This document shows positions 36,984-47,862 of a DNA stretch of 64,000 nt, piece after piece. The stretch spans positions 25,876,506 through 25,940,505 of the forward strand of contig CM029367.1 in assembly GCA_017165825.1 (NCBI GenBank), given 5' to 3'. The notes under the pieces were generated by a model. The model had not been told where the DNA came from. It did no database searches and was given only the letters and a program-made list of their open reading frames with translations. Every line of letters starts with the position of its first letter. Positions within the stretch are counted from its first letter, which is position 1. A program made the position numbers and the translations under genes. This DNA comes from Hepsetus odoe. Its lineage: Eukaryota; Chordata; Actinopteri; Characiformes; Hepsetidae.

Positions 36984-39900
36984 GGCATAGTGTTTAGGGA
37001 GTTGGCCTCAGGCTCAGAAAGTTATAGGTTCAAATCCCAAACCAGTAGGTTGCCCAGAGATACCCTTGAGCAAGGTACCATCCCCATCACTGCTCCCCGG
37101 GTGCTTTCAATAGCTGCCCCCTGCTGCACGTGTGTGTGTGTGTGTGTGTGTGTGATAAATAAAACCGGGATGTGAATTCCAGATCATGGGTTGGAGCTCA
37201 GGCTTACAAAATGGAAACTGGAAATAATTATAGATAATTTGATAAGTGACCCCAGTGCGATTATCAGTAATCTCATAGGTTTGTGTACCCTGCTCAGATG
37301 TTATTTCTGGCTTCTTCTGACTCTCAGCAATTTAGAAATGGAAGGAATATGAAACTGAAGTTACCCAATGGCTTCGTATCGACCTCCAGTCCCACAGATA
37401 GCCACATTTTCAATCATTTGCAAAAAAGGAAAAAAAAAACTCTTCTTTTAGGGGCATGTGATTAAAAAAGGCTGTTCTTCCACTAAGCAGTTGCGGCAGA
37501 GAATCACTGGTCGCCTTTTGTTTCTCAGAAGCGAGGTTTGCTTAGTTAAAAACATCATAAACCATCAGGTCAGCAAATATTTTGCACTTTTGCTGGTTGG
37601 CCAAGTGAAGGTGGCGGTGGTGTAGTGATAGGAGACTTGACTATGGCTAAAGAGGTTCCAGGTTCGAATTACATCCTCTGGCACTCCCACCACTGGATCC
37701 CTGAGCAAGAGCCTTAGCCCTGAATTGCTCAGGGGGACTGTCCTGTCCTGTAATCAGGACATGGAAGTCGCTCTGGATAAGAGCGTCTGCTAAATGCCGT
37801 AAATGTAAATGTTCCCTGCCCTGAAACTGCAACAGGCCATTCATCCAATCCAGTGTCCAAACCAAAACACAAGCAGTTACATGCTGTACCACTCAGATCA
37901 CTTTCATTTCTCTACAAACACTGGGGATGTGGAGGGGCGTCACAAGCTTTAAGACATATTTACCTTCGTCGTTATCCTTGTATATCATCAACAATTTAAT
38001 GAACATCTACCGTTATAAACTTTTACACTTTTATTTTTTATGTATCATGTTATGCTGCAGTTATAGAGACTTCATACTTTCAAAAACGTTCTTGTCCCTA
38101 TAGAGGATACTGGCAACAAATCTGTCTGGAAGTAGGATGACTTTGTAATTCCTTCTTTGTCTGTAACTTGGTGTTACCTTTGACATTTCAGCCCTTTCAG
38201 CTTTTTTCTGTTTTTTTTGGCTGCCAGTGTCTTTTGAGTAGCTTTTAACTAATTTAGCAACTTGGGCTGCCTTTTCTTTTTCAGCATTTTACTGTCTAAC
38301 AGTAAGCCCAAGCCCCTTAATGTAGATTTGTGCCTAATAAAGAACAGAACCACCATAATGTTTCTGGGAAACGGGCCAGACGAATGCCACAACAGTGGAT
38401 TCTAGTTTGTCCCCTTTAGTGTCAGGTGAATGATGCTGAGTTTGATTAATAAACCTGACCATGTTGTACATTTTTAAACACTCTACATCATTTCCCTCAG
38501 TTCCTCCATGGGTCCTTTCTGTGTGTTTTACGTAAATCAACTAACTACTAATTTGAGCATGTAACGCCTCTTTCCTGCAGATCTATGTCCATCTGAAGGA
38601 AGCACCTGGTCCAGATGGTCTGGAAACTCTGAAGAAGCCACAGCTCCACAGCCTGGTGGCCAAACAGCTCTGTCACAACGTGGCTGGGCGTAATGCCATC
38701 ATCTTCACCGGCCCCAGCATCACAAGCCTCAACCTGTTCCAGGAGTTTGAGAAGCAGGGTGAACACTATAACTCTCAAGCACTTAATGTCACTGTCCATT
38801 TATCTCTTCCGTCTCACTTATAGTTTAACTCGCACACAGCTATGCAGCCTGATAAATTTTGTATTTTTACAAATAAGGAGAACTAAATTCCATTTTGAGC
38901 TGTGATGATTTACCTTCTCGGGCGGCATGGTTGTAGAGATGCCACATCACAGCAAGAAGGTCCAGGGTTCAGTTCCCAGGTGGGGTAGTCTGGGTCCTTT
39001 CTGTGTGGAGTTTGCATGTTCTCGCCATGTCTAAGTGGGTTTCCTCCTGGTTTTCTTCCACCGTCCAGATTGGAGATGCTGAATTGCCCCCTAGGTGTGT
39101 GTGTCTGTCTGCTCTCCAATAGACTGGCAACCTGTCCAGGGTGTTTCCATGCATTTTGCCCTGTTAGAGCTGGGATGGTCTCCAGCACCAGCCATAATCC
39201 TAATCAGGACAAGCGGTTAAGAAAACGAGATGTCCTTTTTTTGAATCCACTACATAGGCTGCATTGCTTTTTGAGAGTATCATAGTTGTGCAGGGAGGAT
39301 GCATTTGCAATTTGTAGACATAATGGAACCTTGTTCAATATCTTCGCTCAATCTAATTCTGTCAGCTCTTTCCCACTGTTCACTCTAATCTCCCCCTCAA
39401 GCCGATGTTCTTCCACCCCTGCAGTTTTTAATTAGCTGTGCAAAAGACAAGCATGTTACACATGGAGAAATCAACTGAAGTTGACCTTGAATTTTCTGCA
39501 GAAGAGAATGTCATCATGTATTAGTTCCATCATTTTGGGATATATAGTAGCCCCCTGTAATTAAAGCAACGTGGCAGAACAAAGGCACAGTGAACTAGAC
39601 AAATTAAACTTCACCATGCTCATGTCAGCAAGGTTAAATGCCAGTTTAGCCTTCCCTTAGACACAGCCCTTTTTATGGAGATTAGTAATGCCTGGCTCTG
39701 GTGAGAAGTGAGATGTGATCGGATGTGATCTCCATTAGCTCCAGTGCGATGTCTCACGTGCTGTTGTGTGACGTGACTGTGTGGTAGACAGCAAAACATG
39801 CAACGGCTGCTTTCCAAAAGCTGGGCTGCAGCCTGGGTGGGCTGCATTTCTTGATTGCCATGTCATTGAAGGCCAGCGAAGTCAGAAGGATTTAGTAAAT

Positions 39901-42900
39901 ACAGTTGTGAAGTACAACTTACTTACTGACTGTTTTTAAGGACCATATCAGATTATCCTATTTCATGTGATGAGGAACCATTTTAAGTTCCTAAAGTACC
40001 TTTTTTTATTTTTTTTTTATTTTTATTTTTTTTTTTATAAGAGATGTGAAGAAACTGTGAGTACAATCTTTAATGATCAGTTTAGTTAATTAATCAGTTT
40101 TTAAATGATTTAACACATTTATTTCATAACACGATTCATTTTCATCATGCAAGCTGCAATACAACTCTGCAGCTGGATCACTCTTTGGTAATATCTGTAT
40201 TACAGAAAAAATTTGTTCATGTTTACTTTTACATGGTAAGTGTAGCTACTTATATTAGAATTTAGTGTTGTATTTAGCCTAGTTAGACTTTCCAACTTGC
40301 TGTATATATCTCCATCCCACAAAAGCAAGGTTGAAACTGTAGATCATGCCTGGGCCAATCAGAGCTCTTTAGTACCATGTGAAAATGTACATAAAACTAA
40401 TGCTTAAAGTGTTCCTCTCTCTCTCTCGTGCAGATATCTACTGCTGTGGGCTGCTAAGCACCAGAAAGAGTGACTGTACAGGCCTCCCTCCATCCATGCT
40501 GTGCAACCCTGAGGGCCCGCAGCAGCGGGGCCAGTACCGGACGAAGATGAAAGGCAACATGTCGCTCATCAGCTGGTACAACAAGGGCAACTTCAGGTTT
40601 CTCACCAATGCATACCCACCCACCAAGCAAGGTAGAAACCAATCAGCTTCATTTAAAGAAACAAATATATTGGAAAAAAGTGGATAGATGTAAAAAAGTT
40701 AGGCCTTTTAAATAGATTCCAAGTTTATGTTGAAATATGCAAATTGCAACTGAAGAGCAATGGAACATGATTTGAAAATGAACAGTTGTCACATGAAAGC
40801 ATGTAACCGAAACACATTTGTTAGTTTTTTGTTAGGAAGTAGAGCTAAGTGGTTCTTTAAGCTGATACGAGTGGATTCAGTTTAGGTTGAGCAGCTGATG
40901 GATTATGAGATGTCAAGCTACATCACGTTATGTTCTCTGCCATCCTGTTTCCTTCTCATCAAACCGATGCCTTGATCCACTGAGACAGCAACTTGATATG
41001 TGATGTGTCAAATTGCTGCCACAGGACTTTTTGCTATAAAACTGCAGGGGCTTCTCTAAATTCAACAATATGCTCTGTGTTCTGTGTGATTGAGCGTGCA
41101 GTCATTCTCTATAGTAGAAGATTTTGGGATTTCAGGCATACTAATAGTCATCTCTTCTGCAATAATCTGAAATCTAGGTTCCCCTTTTGAGGACAGGCCC
41201 CACTGCTTCCTGATTATTTTTAGAGCACATTGACTGAACAGACGTTAGAAATATTTTACTTTATTGTGATATTGGGTGCCCAGCTTTGGATCAGGAGGGC
41301 CAGGGTTTAGCAGAGTTTGCCAATTAGCAGATGAGATGAACCAGGTATGTCTGAGCAAGGACATCAGCAAACTCTGCTTGACAACCAGGCCCTTCAGGCC
41401 ATAGCTGTATACCTCTGTGCTATAATAAGTCTTGCAAATTTTCCAGGCAAAGATTTTTTTTTTTTTTTTTTTTTAATTTTTTTTATTTTGTTGCCAGAAT
41501 AAAGAGAATGTTGTAGATTGTTCAGCATGATATGTATAAAGATTTAATTCTCAGAACAGAGCAAATAATATTTTTGGAAACTACTTAAAGAAGCGAAAGA
41601 ACAGAGCTGAGAGGTTGAAGTTTGCAGATGACCGATACCGAGTGGCAGACACTGGATCCAGAGCAGTAATTTCCTTACAAATATCCTTTAAATCTGGCTG
41701 AAATGTGAATTTTACTAAGATATCTTGAGACTTTAATCTCAGGATATCTGAGGTAAGCCATTCTCCCTTCCCCCACTCTCAGCCTTCTGTGTGTTGGTCC
41801 GTTTTGCTGCTTTATTCTCAGCACACAGTCTGGATGTAGCACTGCACTTTGTGACTATGGGGCAGATCAGTATAACATGCAAGAAGCTTAATGTGACAGA
41901 TGGGAGCTTGTCTTAGCCTGAGAGCAGCACAGGCCTGTTAATGGTTTACATCTGATAGCAGGGTGCTCTGAGTTTTTCTACTATTAGTTTATTAGTTATG
42001 ACTGTGTGCATTCTGTTGAGTGTCAGTAAAAGCTTTTTTGTAATTGTTCATTAACATGTCAAGCCTTTTCCATCAGAGCATCATAGGTACAAAGAAAGAT
42101 GTCCTGTTGACTGCATGTCAGATGTAAATCCTGAGTATGTAAGCCATGCTGATGTTTCTGCTCTGGCACTAGGGGTGATCATCAAGAGGAAAAGTGGAGA
42201 AATCCCATGTCCCCTGGCTGTGGAAGCCTTCGCAGCACACCTGAGCTATATCTGCAAATACGATGACAAATACAGCAAGTAAGTATGGTTCATTAGATTG
42301 ATTCTTTACACTCCACCAAGTAGTGTCATTAAGAATGGTTAAACATGAAGAATTATTTTTTTAAAAAGCAGGTATTTTTTTAGAGAAATAGTTTTTGTCA
42401 GCTTGATAGTACGATGACATACATTATAGAAGAAAGAAACTGTAAAGTCTTTTTGAGCTTCTTTACCAACAGTATCAATAATTCTGGAAGATGTTACATC
42501 CTCTCAGTAGCGATACTGACCATATTAAGCCCTTAAACGCTAAACCCCTTGAACTTGACCCAGACTCAGCCACTCTTACAACTATACAATATGCACGAAG
42601 GGTATTTTTCAGTGTACTGATCCCTAGTCCTCAGGAAAATGATTTTTTATTGGCAGCTCTGGTGTGTTCCACAGCGTGTGTGAAAGCGGTCTCTCTTGGC
42701 CCTGCATATTAAGGCTTGAAACTACTTCAAACACTATTGCTAGAAAGGAGGGTGAGAGAATGTACATTGAGATTAATGCATAAAATGCATGTCTTAAATC
42801 ATCCTCCATGGGGAAGCGGTGGCCTAGTGATTAGGGACTAGGCCCCAGGATCGGAAGGTCGTGAGTTTGAATACCAGACCAATGACTCACATCACAGAAG

Positions 42901-43593
42901 GGCTGTCAGTAGAACAAATAATACAGGAAAGAACCTCTTATCAGCTGCCGTCCCTTTATTATCAGAAAACAAAGGGACAAACCCATTTACAGCTTTGCAA
43001 AAACAAACAAATGGGACATGTGGACATTTGGAATTGGGCTATTGATCTGTTATTTGAAATTCTGTATCCAAACTAGCCTGCAGTAACGAGCCCCTCTTCA
43101 AAAGGAGCCTGCCTGAATCTGTCTTGGGTGCTTACTAAAGCGTTTAAGACGAATGCTTTTGATTTAAGAGTACTTGCTGATTTACAGGCCTTACCGCACT
43201 CAATTCTACTCCCTCATAATAATCCTTATTGATTATTATGAGGGAATTATTATGATTATTATGAAGCCTTGCTTCATCCATGAAGAGTTAAGATTTAATA
43301 ACAGAAAGCGACCAGGGCTGGGATTCATGGAGTTAAAAATGGCTTTACTGCTTTGCTCATTATGAGTCCTCCACTGTGTTTTGAATTGTGAACGCAGGTA
43401 CTTCATTTTCCACAAGCCTAATAAGACATGGCAGCAGGTGTTCTGGCTGACCATCAGCATCGCCATAAACAACGCCTACATCCTCTACAAGATGTCTGAC
43501 GCTTATCACGCCAAACGCTATAGCCGTGCCCAGTTTGGAGAGAGGCTGGTCAAGGAGCTTCTGGACTTAGATGACTGCTCACCTACCCAGTGA
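16662..43593 (+). CDS. pgbd5: piggyBac transposable element derived 5, complete, 7 coding exons
   Basis: Domesticated DDE transposase, nuclear and mainly neural in studied vertebrates. Exons: 16662-16977, 28908-29338, 35174-35308, 38581-38758, 40434-40631, 42173-42278, 43398-43593; 1560 nt, 519 aa (human 524). The ATG at 16662 begins MAECGRKG; the GTG one codon earlier is not used. Residues 1-105 are acidic and disordered, with the conserved stretches YESLQISDDVFGESG and NPFYST and a Glu/Gln run. The transposase core starts near residue 118 (DFFQLFVPDN). The aspartates matching human D168, D194 and D386 are D233 (FLDSL), D259 (IDEDPVF) and D450 (KYDDKYS). A basic patch, RKRKKRK at 272-278, could be a nuclear signal. 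The last 64 residues have one Cys, so there is no Cys-rich domain. Intron 1 is 11.9 kb. The neighbour pattern matches human 1q42. Confidence 0.96.
17995..18475 (+). mobile_element. RTE LINE 3' fragment split by a SINE
   Basis: 17995-18162 translates to RTE C-terminal sequence (WFGHVQR, then KRRRGRPKRRCMDVVREDMQ). After a family B SINE the same ORF resumes at about 18403 (DAEDWTKWRQLNRCGDP) and ends with the usual ctaaacgagagcagccg tail. Only the final part of the element is present. Confidence 0.85.
18163..18402 (-). repeat. SINE family B copy inserted in an RTE LINE
   Basis: Near full-length reverse copy running from the tail (gtgaaagtgactattcttgt) to the head (accactaggccaccgc). Both flanks belong to one RTE C-terminal reading frame, so this SINE is younger than the LINE copy. 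Confidence 0.88.
19655..19700. mobile_element. solo terminal sequence of a Tc1-like/MITE element
   Basis: Contains tgtgcaaaagtcttgagcca, the stock end of a fish Tc1-like family. The matching opposite end was not found nearby. A related short element lies at 51829-52092. Confidence 0.5.
19821..19873 (+). repeat. SINE family B head fragment
   Basis: Only the tRNA-like head is present (ggtggcctagtggttaggaa through atcagaaggtcat), then unrelated sequence. Confidence 0.75.
20675..20861 (-). repeat. SINE family B copy with internal duplication
   Basis: Reverse copy with intact ends. The middle is shortened, and agggagcaatgatg occurs twice in tandem. Confidence 0.85.
21983..22230 (-). repeat. SINE family B copy
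   Basis: Full-length reverse copy from tgaaagtgactgtttttgtc to actagaacaccacagccca. Confidence 0.85.
22337..22662 (+). repeat. SINE family B copy interrupted by family A
   Basis: The head (ggggcagcaatggcctactg) stops at 22379. The copy resumes at about 22580 (gatcagaaggtcatgtgttc) and ends with gtagtcactttcactttc. A reverse family A SINE occupies the gap. The middle of the B body is also deleted. Confidence 0.82.
22380..22579 (-). repeat. SINE family A copy inserted in family B
   Basis: Starts with the tail ttacatttacggcatttagc and ends with the head (aagtatcctaccactagacc). Both sides are family B sequence. Confidence 0.85.
23572..23822 (-). repeat. SINE family B copy
   Basis: Full-length reverse copy from gtgaaagtgactgtttttgt to aggccaccactgccccaat. 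Confidence 0.88.
24868..25112 (+). repeat. SINE family B copy inside a Tc1-like element
   Basis: Near full-length forward copy, from gggcagcggtggcctagtgg to gtcactttcactttcat, lying just inside the left end of the Tc1-like remnant. Confidence 0.88.
25510..25530. repeat. (CA)n microsatellite
   Basis: Short CA run within the transposase remnant. Confidence 0.9.
25804..25915. repeat. (TG)n/(TA)n compound microsatellite
   Basis: Alternating TG and TATA runs beginning at the right edge of the Tc1-like element. Confidence 0.9.
27110..27240 (+). repeat. possible further tRNA-derived SINE fragment
   Basis: Carries a B-box-like ggttagattcccgg and an aaggctcctaagcccaaact phrase unlike families A and B. 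Boundaries are uncertain. Confidence 0.4.
27360..27585 (+). repeat. SINE family B copy
   Basis: Forward copy with a short internal deletion in the head. It ends in gttcactttcacttt. Confidence 0.85.
29693..29975 (+). repeat. dispersed fish repeat, type C
   Basis: Phrases include ttgcctcacagtgagaaggg, gtctgtgtgggtttccac and tgcaatggaccagtggcctg, matching the copies at 2.8 and 38.9 kb. Confidence 0.65.
34046..34254 (+). repeat. SINE family A copy
   Basis: Full-length forward copy from ggcagtggtttagtggtagg to gctaaatgccgcagatgtaa. Confidence 0.88.
35913..36160 (-). repeat. SINE family B copy
   Basis: Reverse copy, tail gaaagtgacaacccttgtca to head ctaaccaccgctgcccca. Confidence 0.85.
36165..36362 (-). 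repeat. SINE family B copy, tail truncated
   Basis: A second reverse copy directly after the previous one. It begins within the tail (tttgtcctctgcatttcacc), and actccctaa is duplicated near its head. Confidence 0.85.
36474..36488. repeat. G15 homopolymer
   Basis: Fifteen consecutive G on the + strand in pgbd5 intron 3. Confidence 0.97.
36862..37154. repeat. SINE family B with its head half inverted around CA/TG tracts
   Basis: 36862-36947 is the tail half of family B in reverse, running into (CA)n at 36948-36980. 36981-37129 is the head half in forward orientation (gtggcatagtgtttagggag onward), ending in (TG)n at 37130-37154. The two halves are complementary parts of one element. Confidence 0.78.
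37609..37811 (+). repeat. SINE family A copy
   Basis: Forward copy with a well-kept tail (gagcgtctgctaaatgccgt followed by aaatgtaaatg). Confidence 0.88.
38918..39226 (+). repeat. dispersed fish repeat, type C
   Basis: The best preserved copy: gggcggcatggttgtagaga, gtggagtttgcatgttctcg, gggtttcctcctggttttct, and the end aatcaggacaagcggttaag. It lies in pgbd5 intron 4. Confidence 0.75.
40632..42172 (+). other. pgbd5 intron 5
   Basis: No repeat family or exon recognised apart from a T-rich tract around 41454-41490. Confidence 0.6.
42811..42885 (+). repeat. SINE family B head fragment
   Basis: Head only: ggggaagcggtggcctagtg to tttgaataccagaccaatg. It lies in pgbd5 intron 6. Confidence 0.75.
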
Positions 43594-46500
43594 ATTGACC
43601 AAATGCTGTCTAACCTTCACACACACTCGCACACTCTCTCTCTCTCTCACACACACATATATTGGCCAACTCCTATACAATGAGAGTCACTGATCTTCGA
43701 CACAATAGGCTTTCAAAAAAGACAAATCCACACCCTCTATCTGTCACAAACCCTGTGTGTGTTCCAGCACGAATATTTCTAATGAATCCGGCTTCATGAC
43801 CACACGGTGCGGCCGTCTACACCGAGGTTTCTCCTGCTCCTATTCACACGCCCCCTGTACATAAACCAATCGTCCGTCTGTGTGTTCCCGTGCTGCATGA
43901 TGAAACTGAAGATGTGCCCTTGTACATGTGCAATGATTTTTATAACCAGAGTGACGTAGTGTCTGTGTAGTTTGAACCCTGAGGTCAAATGTTTTGTGGG
44001 TACGCTCTGTATGTCGGCAGCATATCAACCGTAACATGCAGCACTGACAAAGAAAACACGCAGCAATTAAGATCCTAAAAAGCAAACAGAGAATGTAGTT
44101 CCATTTAAGTTATTTTCCAGCTTTGGCTGAAAGGGAAACTTTAGTCTTCCCAGATTAATTGTCTTTTGTCAGTATAGCTTAATTTTAAATATAACCTATT
44201 CTTTTTCAAGCTCTCTTACTGATGCAACCTTATTTATGATGTTGCCACTTTATGTTAACCTGGCGCTTTGCCGGACGAAGTTCAGATCTCTGGCAAAACT
44301 GATGCACTTTCCCTCTTGTATGTTTGCACTTTTGATTCCAAGGGAAATGTATAGTACAGATACCAAAATGACATTACACACAAAATAAGCGTCGACCCCA
44401 CCATGAGTAAGAGGTGTAAAAATACGGCTTTTTCTGAGGCTTGGCCTCGGAAAGATGCTCATTTATTTTCCATTGCCACTCCTGTTATCACTTACTGCTG
44501 TTTTGAAATCAAGGCCAGAGAAGAATGACCTTCACTTTTCCTTTGCTTAGCTCAGGAAAAAATCAGACAGCAAATCAGTCCAACTCAGAATGCAATTGCA
44601 CCTCCTTGTGCGCTGTCTGGAGGAGAGTTGGAGGAAAATTTCAAATTGAAGTTATTTGGGAAGTGATCCATAAATCTGACTGATATGCAAATGAGTTAAA
44701 TGTAAAGGCGATTGAAATTGACTCAAATAATTAATCAATTCAGCTTGTCACAAAGCTGCTGCTTCTTTCTTTTAAACACTGATGAAGTCTGCTCTTGAGG
44801 TGTGACAGAAATGTCGCTGGCAGTTTTTTCAAATCTGTGTAAATAGTTCACAGTACTAATGCCAAATTACACTGAATAGGAGGAATATTCCTTAATGCCA
44901 GCTTTAGACTAAACTACTGCAAAGCCAATGTTTAAGCTCTGATTTGCCCCCTCAGGTAGTAATATTCCCGCCTCCATATCACTGTGCTTAGGCCACATAT
45001 GGCTCGGATCTTTCTGTTTATCCAATGACGTGGATGCACTCCCAAATATTGTTTTGCTTCAGAATTTCCATTTAAATAAGTAAATAAGGTAAATGCATGA
45101 CAAATGAGCTGCAGTTTATTTATTCATTTTTAAGTGATTAATTGTTGCTGAGAGTTTGCAATCGACATGCTTTGTTTTGCTCCTGGATACGTTGGGAATT
45201 AACAGCCTCTAAATGGACCTAAGCCATACCAAGTGCTCACTTCTCGGCTGTTTTGCAACAAATAGTTAAAGCTGTTCACTGAACTGCTGCACTTTTCGAG
45301 CAGATTCCCTTCCCCTCCAGCTCTTCCGGCCAACATTGCCATTTGGGGAGAGAAACAAAAGCATGCGTAGGAAATAATTAGCACAGCAGTTCCTATTCCG
45401 TCCTTACTGGTACAGTTAAGCCCTGCATGCACTCTCGCATCTTCAGTCTGTACATAGCGCAATATTTTCAGTAAGAAAACAGTATATTTATCCTATTTTG
45501 TACTCGTATCTTTTGTTGGGAATCGAGAAATGTTTAATCCTTTTCTAGATGTCTTTTTGAGATATACTTTTAATGTGACCAGTAATGCTTCATTAATGAT
45601 CTGTGATTAATATTGTGTTCAGTTTTTAGTAAACGTTCAGTTTGATGTTGATTCCTCTTCATTTCATTGCAATGTGTTTGTAAGTGAATTTGGCCAAATG
45701 AAATCATCCCAAATCTGATCCATATATCTATTTTTTGTTCATTCTCACACTGCTATAAAAAGTGCTCATATCATATATTGAGAACAAATTTTCTTTTTTT
45801 TTTTTTTTTTTTAAACATAGTGTGGTTGCCTTCCCCAAAGCTTTTTCTTTTGGTCCCAAAGACCAAAGACATGCACATCCTTTTCCATCCATTTAGGACA
45901 AAATAATGGATTAATGAAAGGCTGAACTTTTAATATTCAAAATGAAAATGTACCATTTACTTGTCCATACACAGAAGTCCAAACGTAGAAACTATTCACA
46001 CCTATTCAGCCCACAGTAGTGTTACCCTGTCCTTTGACCTTGATGCTATTGAGAGTGTTTTGGCCCAGAATGGGCCAACACAGAACACAGTACAGGTTAG
46101 CCAACCAGACCTTTCATAAAGGCACACCAAGAAATTCCTTTTTTTTTTTTTTCTAACTGGAAAGGATAAAGAGATTGGAAAAAAAATATCATGTACAATA
46201 CATGCAATAAGTAATTTGACCACTCCTTTGCTTATTTGAGCAAATAATGTCTAAAAAAATGTTTGGGCATCGGATCAAATGATTCAGTTATTCATAAACT
46301 AGTAAAACATTTCTGGAAATGCCAATTTTATACCTTTACAGCAACCTTATAAAGAAAAATAGATAAATCACCTACGTTTGTGATGACTTCACTTGCCATA
46401 CATTATATATAAAATCCCCTTTTTTATTTTTTCCAGTGTTATCTTATGTAACTGGTATATTTTGGGTGATGACTGCCACTATTGCTTATCTACTAACAAT

Positions 46501-47296
46501 GCAATCTACTACATTAACGTTTGTGGCCACAATCACACTTTCACTGCCTGCAGTTTGGATGGAATTGACTTGGCAGATGTGTGCAGTGTGAGGAACGAGA
46601 ACGGACTTCATTGGTAGAAAACCGAAATTAGACATCTATTGCGTGATTCTCATGTCCTCATGAGGACTTTGTCCTGGGCAACCTCAGGGTTTTGTAACTA
46701 CAATGATGTACTGTAGTGCAATAGATGTTATATTGTGGGGAAAGGAAAAGAAAGTAGACACTGGTTATGGGTGCTTTAAAAAAAAAAAAAAAGTTAAAAC
46801 TGTTAGTGTGGCTTTCAGTTTGGCAAACGCTGTCTGTCCTGCTGAAAAAGTTCAGGAATACTGTATCTGGTGATTCTGGCTAGTCGAGCCCACTGGAGCG
46901 TCTTCATGTCGGAAGGGGGGATATACAGTTATATCCTGGTCATTTATGTTGGACCAAATTTTGTCAAAAACTAACCACAACAGAAAAATGAATATTGTAC
47001 AGAGTGTATCTATGAACTTACACAGCAGTGTGTGAATGTTGTGTTTTCTTGCTGTAAAAACCTCTTTGTGCCCCTTTCCTGGTCTTTTATGCTGTGAATG
47101 TTGAGTAACCCGAGTATGAATATTTGTTTGCTTGAGTGTTGATGTCAATGTTATCTTCAACGTCTCATCTTCTGTCTGACCACCACTCTAACCTTTGCTT
47201 TGTCTTTGCAAGTGACAGTGTAAGTTTACATCAGCTTGCACAGTAATATGTTCATAATTTTTTTTTTTTTTTTTTTTTTTACACCATTTCATTAAA
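43594..47296 (+). other. probable pgbd5 3' UTR
   Basis: After the stop codon, 3.7 kb of AT-rich sequence contains no SINE or transposon, which contrasts with the introns. An ATTAAA at 47291-47296 follows a T-rich run and is the first plausible polyadenylation signal I found; AATAAA motifs also occur at 47732 and 47964. The UTR assignment is inference. Confidence 0.5.
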
Positions 47297-47757
47297 AATG
47301 AACACTGTGTGAATTAATTTGCTTGAATGAAAGACCTTCACAAATGCAGGGTTCACTAGACCTACTTCACCTACAAGTACTTGATCAAGCAGGGTGCAAA
47401 GTTATCGCCTTACATTGAAATATTCTGGTTATGCAAATGCTACATGGAGCAGCTTTGCCAGGGAAAGCAGCAGAATACTGAGTGAGCACTGGCAGCTCTG
47501 AGCATGAGCAAAATGTATTGACAGGAAGTCAGTAATATGGCTGCAGCTCAGAGAAGGACTAGGCTGGTAGCTCAAATCATAGACACTGGTTAAGCTCAGA
47601 ATCTGGCAAGAGCCTTGTGGTTTGCCTTGCCTTAATGTTTGCTTGATGCTGTTCAGGGTTAGGGCTATGCACCAATATGCAGTAATATTAAATATGTTTT
47701 AGACAAATGTATATTAATATATAAAATCCAAAATAAATATTGATGCAATTATTGCCC

Positions 47758-47862
47758 TGCAATACACAAGCAACCTGTCCAGGGTGTTTCTCTGCCTTTT
47801 GCTGGGATAGGCTTCTGCAACCCCCACAACCCTGCAAAGGACCAGCGGATTGGATGGAAAGA
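47758..47862 (+). repeat. type C dispersed repeat fragment
   Basis: Retains caacctgtccagggtgtttc, ggataggcttctgcaaccc and agcggattggatgga. It lies between the convergent pgbd5 and galnt2. Confidence 0.65.

Larger units (their letters stand above)
35309..38580 (+). other. pgbd5 intron 3
   Basis: A 3.3 kb intron with a cluster of SINEs between 35.9 and 37.8 kb and a 15-base G run. 37850-38560 shows no recognisable element. Confidence 0.7.

Noticed and set aside
16662..43593. Recent mobile piggyBac insertion
   Set aside because: The gene has seven introns and conserved synteny with human, and I found no piggyBac terminal repeats or TTAA duplication around it. It is a long-domesticated locus.
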